Part shown: one piece after another, positions 17,830 through 25,858 of the stretch
Layout: each line of letters opens with the position of its first letter
Position numbering within the stretch: the stretch's first letter is position 1
From: Sporosarcina ureae
GTDB lineage: Bacteria; Bacillota; Bacilli; Bacillales_A; Planococcaceae
DNA length: 64,000 nt
Assembly: GCF_002109325.1 (NCBI RefSeq)
Contig: NZ_CP015348.1
Coordinates: forward strand, 2,233,501-2,297,500
Reading direction: 5' to 3'
Translations under genes and position numbers: made by a program
Notes under the pieces: model-generated
Seen by the model: only the letters and a program-made list of their open reading frames with translations
The model's database searches: none
What the model was told of the DNA's origin: nothing

Positions 17830-19038
17830 ATGATAACTTCAACAAATGTAAATGAATATGTAAAAAACAAAGCAAGGGAACTGGAACCGGAGACGATCAA
17901 GGTGCGAACATACTTGTACGAACGTCCGGAGTTGAGCAGTAAAGAATACGAAACATCCAAGTTTCTAAAAGAAGAAATTACGAAGCTGGGATTAGTAATT
18001 GAAGATGTACCGGGGAGTACAGGATTCACTGCTTTGCTTGATACGGGTAGGGAAGGGAAGACACTTGGCATACGGGCGGATATTGATGCACTGCCTGTAA
18101 CAGAGAACCCGATGAATATGGCGGGACCAAGAAAGTATTTCTCGAAGAATGAGAATGTCATGCATGCATGTGGACATGACGGGCATATGTCCATCGTCTT
18201 ATCCACTATCAAAATTCTCGAAAGCATGAAAGACTCTCTAAGTGGAAAAATATACTTCATCTTTGAAGAGGGAGAAGAAATCGGGAGTGGTATCGATGCT
18301 ATGATCAAGCATCTTGAAGGCAGGGGCATTGAAGCGATCTATGGAAACCATTTGGCATCATTCATGGATAGCGGTACACTCTGCGTAGATGAAGGACCGA
18401 GAATGGCAGGTGCAATTTTAGTTGATTTTGCCGTGCATGGTAAAAGTGGGCATGGTTCTCGTCCCGACCTTTCCATCAACCCATTGTTCGCAGCTGCGAA
18501 TATTTTAGTTGGACTGACAAACGCATGGGCCAATCAGATTGACGTAACAAAGACCGTGACACTCGGTCTGACTCAAATACATGGCGGAACTGCACTGAAT
18601 ATTATCCCTGAAAAGATTGATATTGGCGGCTCTTTACGTTTCTATGATATGGATGAGGGAAGAAAAGCATTGGAGCTCATGAAAAAAGTAATTGATTTGA
18701 CTGCCCAAGCACATAATTGTCGAGTGGAATTCAAGGAGATATTTAAAATTGCATCTGATCCCGTCATGAATGATAAACAATTGGCAGAGCTTGCCCAGAA
18801 CGGCTTTGAAGAAATTTTACCAGGCTCCGTCGTTCACGATATCAAGTGGTTTGCGTCTGAATCATTTAATAAGTATTCAAAGATTTCTCCTATTGTATTT
18901 GTGTTTGTCGGTGTGCGTGATGAAGAATACGGTAGTGGTGCGGAACATCATAACGATCAATTCGATATAGACGAAAATGCGTTGGTAAACGGTGTGATGG
19001 CAACAACTAAATTTGCTGTAGACTTTTTAATGAAGTAA
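17830..19038 (+). CDS. M20D amidohydrolase (N-acyl-amino-acid deacylase type)
   Basis: This cytosolic zinc amidohydrolase of 402 residues belongs to the M20D (aminobenzoyl-glutamate/IAA-amino-acid hydrolase) group. Motifs are GIRADIDALPV, the metal site MHACGHDGHMS with Cys-His-Asp-His, the catalytic FEEGEEIGSG, a lid domain (GKSGHGSRPD) and a late AEHHNDQFDID histidine. Such enzymes remove acyl groups from amino acids, including N-acetyl-S-alkylcysteines in B. subtilis sulfur-scavenging operons. GAGGGAGGACG precedes the ATG. It lies 39 nt after the transporter gene and 33 nt before the C-S lyase gene, so import, deacylation and beta-lysis would run in order. Confidence 0.9.
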   Translation: MITSTNVNEYVKNKARELEPETIKVRTYLYERPELSSKEYETSKFLKEEITKLGLVIEDVPGSTGFTALLDTGREGKTLGIRADIDALPVTENPMNMAGPRKYFSKNENVMHACGHDGHMSIVLSTIKILESMKDSLSGKIYFIFEEGEEIGSGIDAMIKHLEGRGIEAIYGNHLASFMDSGTLCVDEGPRMAGAILVDFAVHGKSGHGSRPDLSINPLFAAANILVGLTNAWANQIDVTKTVTLGLTQIHGGTALNIIPEKIDIGGSLRFYDMDEGRKALELMKKVIDLTAQAHNCRVEFKEIFKIASDPVMNDKQLAELAQNGFEEILPGSVVHDIKWFASESFNKYSKISPIVFVFVGVRDEEYGSGAEHHNDQFDIDENALVNGVMATTKFAVDFLMK

Positions 19039-19071
19039 ACAGTAAACATCAATAAAAGGGAAGTGCTGATT

Positions 19072-20259
19072 ATGAAATACGATTTTACAACTAGAATCAA
19101 CAGAAAAAATGCAGGTTCACTGAAGTGGAATCAAATGTATGAATGGAATCCAGATGTGTCTGAAGAGGTAATACCTTTATCCGTAGCGGATATGGAACTG
19201 AAAAACCCGCCTGAAGTAATTGAAGGGTTGAAAGAGTATCTGGATGAGGCTGTACTTGGATATACAGGACCTACTGATGGGTTTTTGAATGCTGTCGTCA
19301 ATTGGCAAAAGAAGCGTCATAATTGGGAGATTAAAAAGGAATGGATAGTGAATACGGCTGGCGTTTTGCCTGCTTTTTACACAGCGATTCGCGCATATAC
19401 CAATGTAGGAGACGGTGTCATTATCTTCCGACCGGTGTACTATCCATTTGGTGCAGCCATTGATGATAATAAACGCACAGAAGTGAATGTGCCTCTGTTG
19501 TATCAGGATGGAGAGTACACAATTGATTTCGAGGCGTTTGAAAAGGCGGCTGCTGATCCGAAGAACAAAATATTGATCTTCTGTAGTCCGCATAATCCGG
19601 TAGGCCGCGTATGGAAGAGAGACGAACTTGAAAAGGTAGCAGAAATAGCAGTAAAACATAGTCTATACGTAATCTCAGATGAAATTTGGTATGACTTTGT
19701 TATGCCAGGCTATACGCACACCGTGCTAGCCACTGTAAATGAAAAATTGAATGATTTACTCATCACCTGTACAGCGCCATCTAAATCATTCAATCTAGCA
19801 GGCATGATGAACTCTAGCACGATTATTTCGAACGAGGAATTACGTGAGAAGTTCCGTCATGAGCTAGGGATCGTCCGCGGAGACCTAGTAGGAATCCTAG
19901 GGTATAAAGCGTGCGAACTAGCGTATACGAAGTCTGAAGCATGGCTGGATGAATTATTGAAGCTACTAGATGTCAATCAGCGACTTGTACATGAATACTT
20001 CAAAGAGAACTTCCCGCAAATCAAAGCACCATTAGTGGAAGGGACGTATCTTCAGTGGCTTGACTTCCGAGAGCTGGATATGACGAACGAAGAGTTGGAA
20101 GAATTCTTGCATATGGAAGCTGAATTCTTTACGGACGAAGGATACGTATTTGGAGAAGAGGGCAATGGATTTGAACGAATTAATATTGCTCTGCCAACAG
20201 ATGCACTTGAAGAAGCGCTGCATCGTTTAGGAAAAGCGCTACAAAGGAAAGTAAAGTAA
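19072..20259 (+). CDS. patB: PatB/MalY-type PLP-dependent C-S beta-lyase
   Basis: This PLP enzyme of 395 residues is in the aminotransferase class I fold, MalY/PatB subfamily. Landmarks are PLSVADMELKNP near the N-terminus, GYTGPTDGF, the PLP-phosphate region, FCSPHNPVGRVW, the cofactor Asp in VISDEIWYDF and the Schiff-base Lys in TAPSKSFNLAG. PatB-type enzymes split cystathionine or other S-substituted cysteines to thiol, pyruvate and ammonia. ATG 19072 is chosen because AAAAGGGAAG lies 9 nt upstream. It ends the operon before a strong terminator. Next to an M20D deacylase it most likely acts on deacylated S-conjugates. Confidence 0.9.
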   Translation: MKYDFTTRINRKNAGSLKWNQMYEWNPDVSEEVIPLSVADMELKNPPEVIEGLKEYLDEAVLGYTGPTDGFLNAVVNWQKKRHNWEIKKEWIVNTAGVLPAFYTAIRAYTNVGDGVIIFRPVYYPFGAAIDDNKRTEVNVPLLYQDGEYTIDFEAFEKAAADPKNKILIFCSPHNPVGRVWKRDELEKVAEIAVKHSLYVISDEIWYDFVMPGYTHTVLATVNEKLNDLLITCTAPSKSFNLAGMMNSSTIISNEELREKFRHELGIVRGDLVGILGYKACELAYTKSEAWLDELLKLLDVNQRLVHEYFKENFPQIKAPLVEGTYLQWLDFRELDMTNEELEEFLHMEAEFFTDEGYVFGEEGNGFERINIALPTDALEEALHRLGKALQRKVK

Positions 20260-20263
20260 GAAC

Positions 20264-20307
20264 AAAAGCAGTGGACTGCCGCATAATCGGCTGTCCACTG
20301 CTTTTTA
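20264..20307 (+). terminator. Terminator of the yfcC operon
   Basis: A 17-bp stem with one mismatch (AAAGCAGTGGAC... with ...GTCCACTGCTTT) ends in a T-run and starts within 10 nt of the patB stop. Confidence 0.92.
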
Positions 20308-20515
20308 CTAGTATAATTCTTTTGCATGGAGCAGTTTCAGATCGGTTTTGAATAAAAAAAGCACTAGGAATATAATAAGTAGCATGCCTTGTGTAAAGAC
20401 TGAGATCGCAACTGTGGCGTTCAGGATGAAAAAGTGCATGAAGGCAGGGTGTTGCGACTTCATATAAGGACACCGAATAGTTGCGTATAGTTTCTGAGAT
20501 GAATGATGAATCAAT

Positions 20516-20552
20516 GAAAAACCGGTGTACCAGATGCATAAGGTACGCCGGT
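20516..20552 (-). terminator. Terminator of the minus-strand AhpD-like unit
   Basis: On the minus strand an 11-bp stem with one wobble pair (20542-20552 and 20521-20531) ends in five T. It lies just after the 29-codon ORF at 20572-20661. The 200 bases between this and the plus-strand terminator hold no convincing gene. Confidence 0.75.
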
Positions 20553-20571
20553 TGTCATAGTTGCACATGAA

Positions 20572-20661
20572 TTACAGGTCCGATGAAGCGACCACTTCTC
20601 CCGTTGCATGATCAGTAAAAATGATTTCCATATCTACATCTCTGTTCGGTTGAGTTTTCAT
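20572..20661 (-). CDS. Small 29-residue ORF translationally coupled to the AhpD-like gene
   Basis: The ATG overlaps the stop of the upstream gene by one base (TAATG), a classic coupling arrangement. The product begins MKTQPNRDVD and ends TGEVVASSDL, with an acidic, protein-like composition. A terminator follows 20 nt after its stop, so it lies inside the transcript. No family is recognised. It may also be untranslated 3' sequence. Confidence 0.4.
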   Translation of the reverse strand: MKTQPNRDVDMEIIFTDHATGEVVASSDL

Positions 20662-21317
20662 TATGCATCAAAACTATTGAGAGCGTTTACACTATGCGCA
20701 AGCGCTGATCCTGCTTTTAGTGCCGTCGCAACAAAGATAGCCTCTGCCACTTCTTCTTTCGAGATATCCATCTTTTTAGCGTTGGCAATGTGAATTTCGA
20801 TACAATATGGACAACCCGTCACGTGGGCAATAGCGATGGCCATAAGTTCTTTATCTTTTCTATCGATCAATCCGGGTTTCATAGCTGCTTGATCGAACTG
20901 ATTAAATGCACGGAATGCTTCTGGACTTAGGTCTTTGAATTCCATGAACCTTCCTAGATTAGACTTTTTATAAAGATCTTCATTATCTGCACCATCATAG
21001 GATTGGAGGGCATTCAAACCATGGGCCATAGCAGAACCTGCCTTTAGAGACGTAGCAACGAGTACCGCTTCCGCTAGTTCTTCTTTCGTGACATCCAGCT
21101 TCTTTGCTGAAGTTACGTGTGTATCGATACAGTAAGGACAACCTGTTACATGTGCAATGGCGATTGCCATCAATTCTTTTGTCTTCTTTGGGATCAATCC
21201 ATCCGCCATCGCCAACTGATCAAATGCAACAAATGCCTTAAAGGTATCGGGTACCAGCTTGGCCATTTCTGGCAGTCGTTTCATATTGGATTTTTGATAC
21301 AAAGTGTCTTGGTTCAT
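20661..21317 (-). CDS. Tandem carboxymuconolactone-decarboxylase/AhpD-like protein
   Basis: This 218-residue protein consists of two fused copies of a CMD/AhpD domain. Each copy carries the peroxidase-type motif: Glu48, Cys60-x-x-Cys63 and His67 in the first (GCPYCIDTH), and Glu157, Cys169-x-x-Cys172 and His176 in the second (GCPYCIEIH). Single-domain relatives of about 110 residues form oligomers and reduce peroxides or disulfides through the CxxC pair. The fused form makes a built-in dimer. It is divergent from a MarR regulator gene and a box shared with the yfcC leader lies between them, so it is probably repressed by that regulator and induced by reactive or thiol-active compounds. Confidence 0.88.
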   Translation of the reverse strand: MNQDTLYQKSNMKRLPEMAKLVPDTFKAFVAFDQLAMADGLIPKKTKELMAIAIAHVTGCPYCIDTHVTSAKKLDVTKEELAEAVLVATSLKAGSAMAHGLNALQSYDGADNEDLYKKSNLGRFMEFKDLSPEAFRAFNQFDQAAMKPGLIDRKDKELMAIAIAHVTGCPYCIEIHIANAKKMDISKEEVAEAIFVATALKAGSALAHSVNALNSFDA

Positions 21318-21466
21318 AGTTTCTCCTCCCTAGATGTGGTGATACATTCGATAGATGAGTAGATTTATCCAGTTACTGTTTGTAGTTGAGTAACAGATAG
21401 ATAACAGACAAAAACTAAATGTTGTCAGTGTCTTTGTACTAATCAAAATACTCTACTCATTTATAA

Positions 21467-21481
21467 GTTTAGCACCTTAAC
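21467..21481. promoter_or_regulatory. MarR-type box between the ahpD-like and marR genes
   Basis: Read on the minus strand, this site matches 13 of 15 positions of the GTTAAGGTGCTTAAG box found twice before yfcC. It sits in the divergent promoter region, as expected for an autoregulated MarR repressor. Confidence 0.55.
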
Positions 21482-21590
21482 TGTATGGGGGCAACTGTTA
21501 TTTACCCTCACAAAGAGGTTTTCATACAGATTATGCTAGAATATAGATACTGCTATTTTTACTAAATAAAGCAAGTCGTGGGGTGATATT

Positions 21591-22070
21591 TTGGAAAGGG
21601 AAAAGTTGTTTAATGAACTGATGGATACTTTATATGAAACGTCACGGATGATCAGTTCTTACGAAAGTGTTCCGAGAACTTATGGAACGGATGATGAACT
21701 GTATATGGTAGAAGTTCATACACTCAGTTTAATTGGAGATCATAAAAAAATCACCACAACTGAAATTGCTGAGATTACCAATCGTACTAAAAGTGCGGTA
21801 TCGCAAATGGTAGAAAAAATTATAAAAAAAGGATTGGCTGTTAAATACCGCAATCCGAATAATTACCGGGAATTGATTATTGAGCTTACTGATCAAGGTA
21901 GAATCGTGCATGAATACCACAGGAAGCTAGACGAAGCAGAATACGGAAAGCATTTAATGAACCTTAACGACTATGCAACAGAAGACTTTCAATCGTTCAT
22001 CGACATTGCTAAAGTATTTAATCGTGGAATGGAGCGAGCAATGAATGGTCAGGACATAATCGAGGAGTAG
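21591..22070 (+). CDS. MarR-family transcriptional regulator
   Basis: This 159-residue winged-helix regulator has the MarR layout: an N-terminal dimerisation helix, a winged helix with TTTEIAEITNRTKSAVSQMVEKI as the HTH region (about residues 55-78; motif shown in part as TKSAVSQMV), and C-terminal helices that complete the dimer. The start is TTG, with GGGGTGAT upstream. It is divergent from the AhpD-like gene. The putative operator between them recurs before the yfcC operon 5 kb away, so this protein likely represses both. The inducer is not known. A Cys-based sensor is unlikely because the protein has no obvious conserved N-terminal Cys. Confidence 0.9.
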   Translation: MEREKLFNELMDTLYETSRMISSYESVPRTYGTDDELYMVEVHTLSLIGDHKKITTTEIAEITNRTKSAVSQMVEKIIKKGLAVKYRNPNNYRELIIELTDQGRIVHEYHRKLDEAEYGKHLMNLNDYATEDFQSFIDIAKVFNRGMERAMNGQDIIEE

Positions 22071-22113
22071 AAAAAGCGTCTTTTCGGAAGCGCAAATACA
22101 CGATTCTACTACA

Positions 22114-22169
22114 GAAAAAGAGTTATCCTTTAGATCGCAAGTGCGATGTTCAGGATAACTCTTTTTTTA
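22114..22169. terminator. Bidirectional terminator between marR and tatC
   Basis: A 14-bp stem (AAAAAGAGTTATCC and GGATAACTCTTTTT) with a structured loop and T-tracts on both strands serves the two convergent genes. Confidence 0.85.
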
Positions 22170-22174
22170 TAGCT

Positions 22175-23077
22175 TTACGATGCATCGGCATCCGGTACCA
22201 AACGTTTTTCTGTTTTCGTGACAATGAAAATACTCGCTTCATACAAGCCAATCATCGGAATCAAAATGATCAATTGACTTAAGAAGTCAGGAGGTGTAAT
22301 CAATGCAGACACTACACCGAGTGTTACATACGACCACTTTCTCACTTTTTTCATCGTGGCTGACGTCAAAACTCCGATAGCGGACAAGAATAGCGCGACG
22401 ATCGGTAGTTCGAACAATAAACCGATCGGCATCGTCGTCATCAATAGAAAACGTGCATATTCCTTTGCTGTGATCATCACATCAAAGTTCATTTTACCGA
22501 GCTTTACTAAGAAGTTATAGCTCAGAGGATTGACTACATAATAACCAAATGCCAGACCGCCGACGAACAAGAGCAGGATCGCAGGAGAGTAGAGGCTTAA
22601 GAAGCGACCCTCTTTCTGCGTAAGACCTGGCTTGACGAACTGCCAAAGGAAATGACAGACGAACGGGACCGATAGACCGAATGCCATGGCTGCAGAAATC
22701 GTCGTATAGAACGAAATGACTTCAAGCGGACTCAGGACGATCAGTGTATAGCCACGCGTAACGTACGGGAACCACAGATTGATCGTACTGAAAACTGCAA
22801 TGAAGAAAACTAGGAATACAACGACACTTTTGATCAGCTGTTTCCGAAGATCCGTGAGGTGGTCGATGAGCGCTGGGTCTACATCTTCCTTTTCCTCTTT
22901 TGGTTCTTCCGGAGGTGGCATTCTAGGCTCTTCCGGTTTTGGTTCTGGTTTTAGTTCTTCTGGTACAGATTGTGTAGTGGAAGAAGTCTCCGCAGAGTGA
23001 TCGGGTAGCGCAGCTTCTTCCTTTTTATCTAACGAATTGAGATCTTTACGGTTCTGATCACTATGCGGATCCATCAT
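22175..23077 (-). CDS. tatC: Twin-arginine translocase subunit TatC with long N-terminal extension
   Basis: TatC is the signal-peptide receptor of the Tat pathway, which exports folded proteins. The C-terminal 235 residues are a normal TatC with six helices, starting at the conserved cytoplasmic block LIDHLTDLRKQL, which bears the signal-peptide-binding region. The first 65 residues are unusual: a hydrophilic, Pro/Glu-rich stretch (for example EELKPEPKPEEP) absent from most TatC proteins of about 240-250 residues. It is predicted to be cytoplasmic and disordered. The gene follows tatA by 9 nt on the minus strand. The ribosome site TAGGTGA precedes two possible ATGs (23077 and 23074). Confidence 0.96.
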   Translation of the reverse strand: MMDPHSDQNRKDLNSLDKKEEAALPDHSAETSSTTQSVPEELKPEPKPEEPRMPPPEEPKEEKEDVDPALIDHLTDLRKQLIKSVVVFLVFFIAVFSTINLWFPYVTRGYTLIVLSPLEVISFYTTISAAMAFGLSVPFVCHFLWQFVKPGLTQKEGRFLSLYSPAILLLFVGGLAFGYYVVNPLSYNFLVKLGKMNFDVMITAKEYARFLLMTTMPIGLLFELPIVALFLSAIGVLTSATMKKVRKWSYVTLGVVSALITPPDFLSQLIILIPMIGLYEASIFIVTKTEKRLVPDADAS

Positions 23078-23086
23078 GTCACCTAC

Positions 23087-23311
23087 TTAATTAATATCTT
23101 TTTTGTCGTTTTCGATAGTCTTGGCAGGGGTAACAGTTGTTTTGTCTTTCTCTTCATCATCACCCATAATATCTTTTGTAGCTTTCTTGAACTCTGCCAA
23201 CGTTTTGCCGACTGCTGATCCGACTTCAGGCAATTTACGAGGTCCGAAGAGAATCAAGATGATAACCAAGATGATAATAAGCCCAGGTACACCAATTGCT
23301 GCTAAATTCAT
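23087..23311 (-). CDS. tatA: Twin-arginine translocase pore subunit TatA
   Basis: This 74-residue protein has one N-terminal membrane helix, the hinge [10 protein letters not shown], an amphipathic helix ([14 protein letters not shown]) and a charged tail, the standard TatA layout. The open frame runs further upstream to 23452, but ATG 23311 is the true start: it gives the canonical short N-terminus and has AAGGATGG in front. With TatC it forms a two-component Tat system of the Bacillus type, in which one TatA-like protein does the work of TatA and TatB. No twin-arginine substrate gene lies next to it. Confidence 0.96.
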   Translation of the reverse strand: MNLAAIGVPGLIIILVIILILFGPRKLPEVGSAVGKTLAEFKKATKDIMGDDEEKDKTTVTPAKTIENDKKDIN

Positions 23312-23610
23312 AAAGTTTCCATCCTTTCTTGAGTATATTAGACGAGAAATCCGTCTGTTTATATTGTTTCGAATTTCATTTTCTAAACGATACGCAAGAG
23401 GACCTACAGTTGCGGTGGTTGTTATCTCTATTATGATTGAAATTTCTTGCACCTACAACAAATAAGTTTCCCATGTACCTTAAATGAAGTGTAGACTGTT
23501 GTGAAGCGAATTATTCCCAATGAAATCGTTAAACATTGCACGGGAAAATATACGTTGCCAAGAGCCTATTCTTAAGTATACTACAGTTCTTTCAATCGCG
23601 AAATTATTAC

Positions 23611-23638
23611 TGTCGAATTCCGTCGAAAGCCATATAAT
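23611..23638 (+). promoter_or_regulatory. Two Spo0A-box-like sites beside a TATAAT element
   Basis: TGTCGAA (23611-23617) matches the 0A box and CGTCGAA (23621-23627) differs at one base. They lie 10 bp apart and just before a TATAAT (23633-23638). This is in the 570-bp gene-free stretch between tatA and the third SLH gene. No other feature is evident in that stretch. Confidence 0.35.
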
Positions 23639-23884
23639 ATGGTCATGCTATCAAACAAAAAACTATTGGTCAAATAGTAAGTTCCATAAAAAGTTAAGTC
23701 GCTTAAACTGTTGATAGTGTGCTGTTTTAAGGCACTTCCATCTGAATTATGACAATAGTAAAAATATAGTTAAAATATTTGGATTATTCCGTAAATAAAT
23801 ATATACGAATCATTTGAAACTTGGTAGAATATTAATAACAAGTAACCAACAGCCGACAAAATAAATCACTGAGGAGGAAAGATT

Positions 23885-25138
23885 ATGAAGAAGACTAGTC
23901 GGATTTTCGTTTGGACTGTATTGATCGTTATGCTTTCATTTGTATCATTGGGTTCTGCCCAAGCAGCAACAAAGGAATTCAAGGATGTGTCGAAGAATCA
24001 CCCGAACTATGAAGCGATCCATTATTTACAGGATAAAGGCTTTATAGGAGGCTATACGGACGGCACATTTAGACCGAAGGAACAAATATCTCGTAAACAC
24101 GTGGCGAAGTTACTGGATCAAGCACTGAAATTACCACAAGCCACAACAGCCGTGACGTATTATGATGTACCGAAGACTCATCCATACTATAGCTCGATCA
24201 TGAAATTGACAGCGGCAGGCATTTTCAGTGGTGGAACAGATGGCTATTTCAATCCGGAAGCACCGATTACACGGATTCAAATGGCGAAAGTACTCGATAT
24301 CGCATTTGATTTATACATGACGAAACAAAATTCATTTTATGATGTGTATATTGAGCATTGGGGTTACACACATGCCAATGCGCTAAAAGCTAGTGGAGTT
24401 TCGAGTGGTTATCCAGACGGTGAATTCAGGCCGGACGAACCCGTTACACGCGCGCACTACGCACAGTTTTTATACGCAGCCATCAAAGTGAAGGAAGCGC
24501 GTCCAGCTACGGATAAAGTAACAAAAGGTAAAGCGTGGGATCTCGTCAATCGGACAACGTTTGAACTGGAAAAGACGATGCGCGACGCCCGGATGAATCA
24601 GTGGAGATATTCGGATATAGAATCTACTCTACGTATGAATGCGACAAAAGCATTAGTAGACGGGGATCTGAAAGGTTACTACGATCCTAAATGCCAGGAC
24701 TGCTATATGAACGTTTTACCATATATTAATAATGAGCCATTGGTACGTTTCGATTTTACACAACCTGATTCCACTACATTGAATGTAAACACAGTGGAAT
24801 TCCAAAATGGCTATACGGTTGGCGGATTCGTAGCTTATCAATTTAAAAAACAAGATAATAAGTGGAAGATGAATTCGTTGAAGTATACAAAGGTCGGGAC
24901 GAAGAACTTCCAGCTGACGATCAATGAAGCTAAAAAAGTGTTGGAAGCCGAGTTTACATCTTTTGGACATAAAAATATGGTAGCTAAATATGTTACAACT
25001 ACTCAGCAAATTGAATTGGATCCTGTAACAGATGCGAAGTACACATTTGACCAGTATACATTCAATCTGGATTCAGATAATGGACGCTTCAAAGTGAAAT
25101 TCAATTCTTCGGATGGCTTCACTTCGTTTGTGAATTAA
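23885..25138 (+). CDS. Secreted SLH-domain cell-wall protein, paralogue 3
   Basis: This 417-residue exported protein has a signal peptide (about 1-28, ending in AQAA), three SLH repeats (about 29-205; GGYTDGTF, ITRIQMAK, SGYPDGEF) and the same type of C-terminal domain as the proteins at 5906 and 14625 (FTQPDSTTLNV, KNFQLTINEAKK). It is the most diverged of the three. A GAGGAGG site precedes the ATG and a terminator follows directly. Possible Spo0A boxes lie about 260 bp upstream. The C-terminal domain is of unknown function. Confidence 0.93.
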   Translation: MKKTSRIFVWTVLIVMLSFVSLGSAQAATKEFKDVSKNHPNYEAIHYLQDKGFIGGYTDGTFRPKEQISRKHVAKLLDQALKLPQATTAVTYYDVPKTHPYYSSIMKLTAAGIFSGGTDGYFNPEAPITRIQMAKVLDIAFDLYMTKQNSFYDVYIEHWGYTHANALKASGVSSGYPDGEFRPDEPVTRAHYAQFLYAAIKVKEARPATDKVTKGKAWDLVNRTTFELEKTMRDARMNQWRYSDIESTLRMNATKALVDGDLKGYYDPKCQDCYMNVLPYINNEPLVRFDFTQPDSTTLNVNTVEFQNGYTVGGFVAYQFKKQDNKWKMNSLKYTKVGTKNFQLTINEAKKVLEAEFTSFGHKNMVAKYVTTTQQIELDPVTDAKYTFDQYTFNLDSDNGRFKVKFNSSDGFTSFVN

Positions 25139-25141
25139 CTA

Positions 25142-25185
25142 AAAAAACGTGCACACCATCGATTGGGATGATGTGCACGTTTTTG
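25142..25185 (+). terminator. Terminator after SLH paralogue 3
   Basis: A stem built on ACGTGCACA and TGTGCACGT with one mismatch further in ends in a T-run, directly after the stop codon. Confidence 0.9.
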
Positions 25186-25260
25186 TGTGAATTTTTATCG
25201 TACAATGACCAAGGTGTTGGAGTAGGGGGCGATGAAAGATTGATCTACCGATGGACTTTA

Positions 25261-25692
25261 TTAATCCATTCCGCTTGGCAACACTTTCTTCAGACCATTG
25301 GACTCGATCACACTTGCGACCCCCTCCTGACAAAACCCATACGAACGCCAAGAACACGTCTCACAGACCACCGCAATATCTTCCGGTACTACATGCACCC
25401 GAATTCTTCTCTCGACCTCACGCCAAGGCAGCACATCACTGACCTTCAATCCAAGCTTGTGTAAAATTTCCGAATCTCTCACATAGATTCCGTCATCCTC
25501 GCAATGATAGGGTTGTCCTTCAGGAAACTTCGCACATAAATAATCAGGTCCTTTCATGATTTGAATGAACGTATCAGGCCGTTCACGTAGTTCGTCGTGG
25601 ATATTGGTCATATTAGCCGTATACTCTTCGGAATACCCCATCCCACGGTACCCGAGTAAACAAAATATATGATGCCCGCGTAATTTAATCAT
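25261..25692 (-). CDS. DUF1284-domain protein
   Basis: This 143-residue cytosolic protein belongs to the DUF1284 family, whose members have conserved Cys residues and may bind a metal or iron-sulfur cluster. The start IKLRGHHIFCLLGYRGMGYS is typical. Further Cys occur in DYLCAKF, YHCEDDG and near the C-terminus as CETCSWRSYGFC. The open frame begins at 25713, but ATG 25692 fits the family start and has AGGTGGGG upstream. It is a single-gene unit. Its role is not known. Confidence 0.85.
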   Translation of the reverse strand: MIKLRGHHIFCLLGYRGMGYSEEYTANMTNIHDELRERPDTFIQIMKGPDYLCAKFPEGQPYHCEDDGIYVRDSEILHKLGLKVSDVLPWREVERRIRVHVVPEDIAVVCETCSWRSYGFCQEGVASVIESNGLKKVLPSGMD

Positions 25693-25789
25693 AGAACCCC
25701 ACCTTTTCCACACTGATTATTAGTTAACCAATTTTATTATTTAGTATACACATAATTGTGTGCGGGAGGGAAGTGAGAATTATGTGACA

Positions 25790-25817
25790 TTGACTTTATG
25801 TGTATAGCTTCTATAAT
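25790..25817 (+). promoter_or_regulatory. SigA-type promoter of the EamA gene
   Basis: TTGACT (25790-25795), a 16-bp spacer and a consensus TATAAT (25812-25817) lie about 40 nt before the start codon. Confidence 0.75.
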
Positions 25818-25858
25818 TAGCCAATACGAAAATAATCTGCAGAGGGGACTAGTAAAGT

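Noticed and set aside
20308-20568. Minus-strand frame of 86 codons with a hydrophobic stretch
   Set aside because: It runs through a terminator hairpin, lacks a ribosome site and its N-terminal part is not protein-like.
23520-23714. Plus-strand 64-codon frame in the tatA/SLH3 gap
   Set aside because: Composition is not protein-like, and it crosses possible regulatory boxes; no ribosome site was seen.
25168-25464. Plus-strand frames opposite the DUF1284 gene
   Set aside because: They are antisense shadows of a well-supported family protein.
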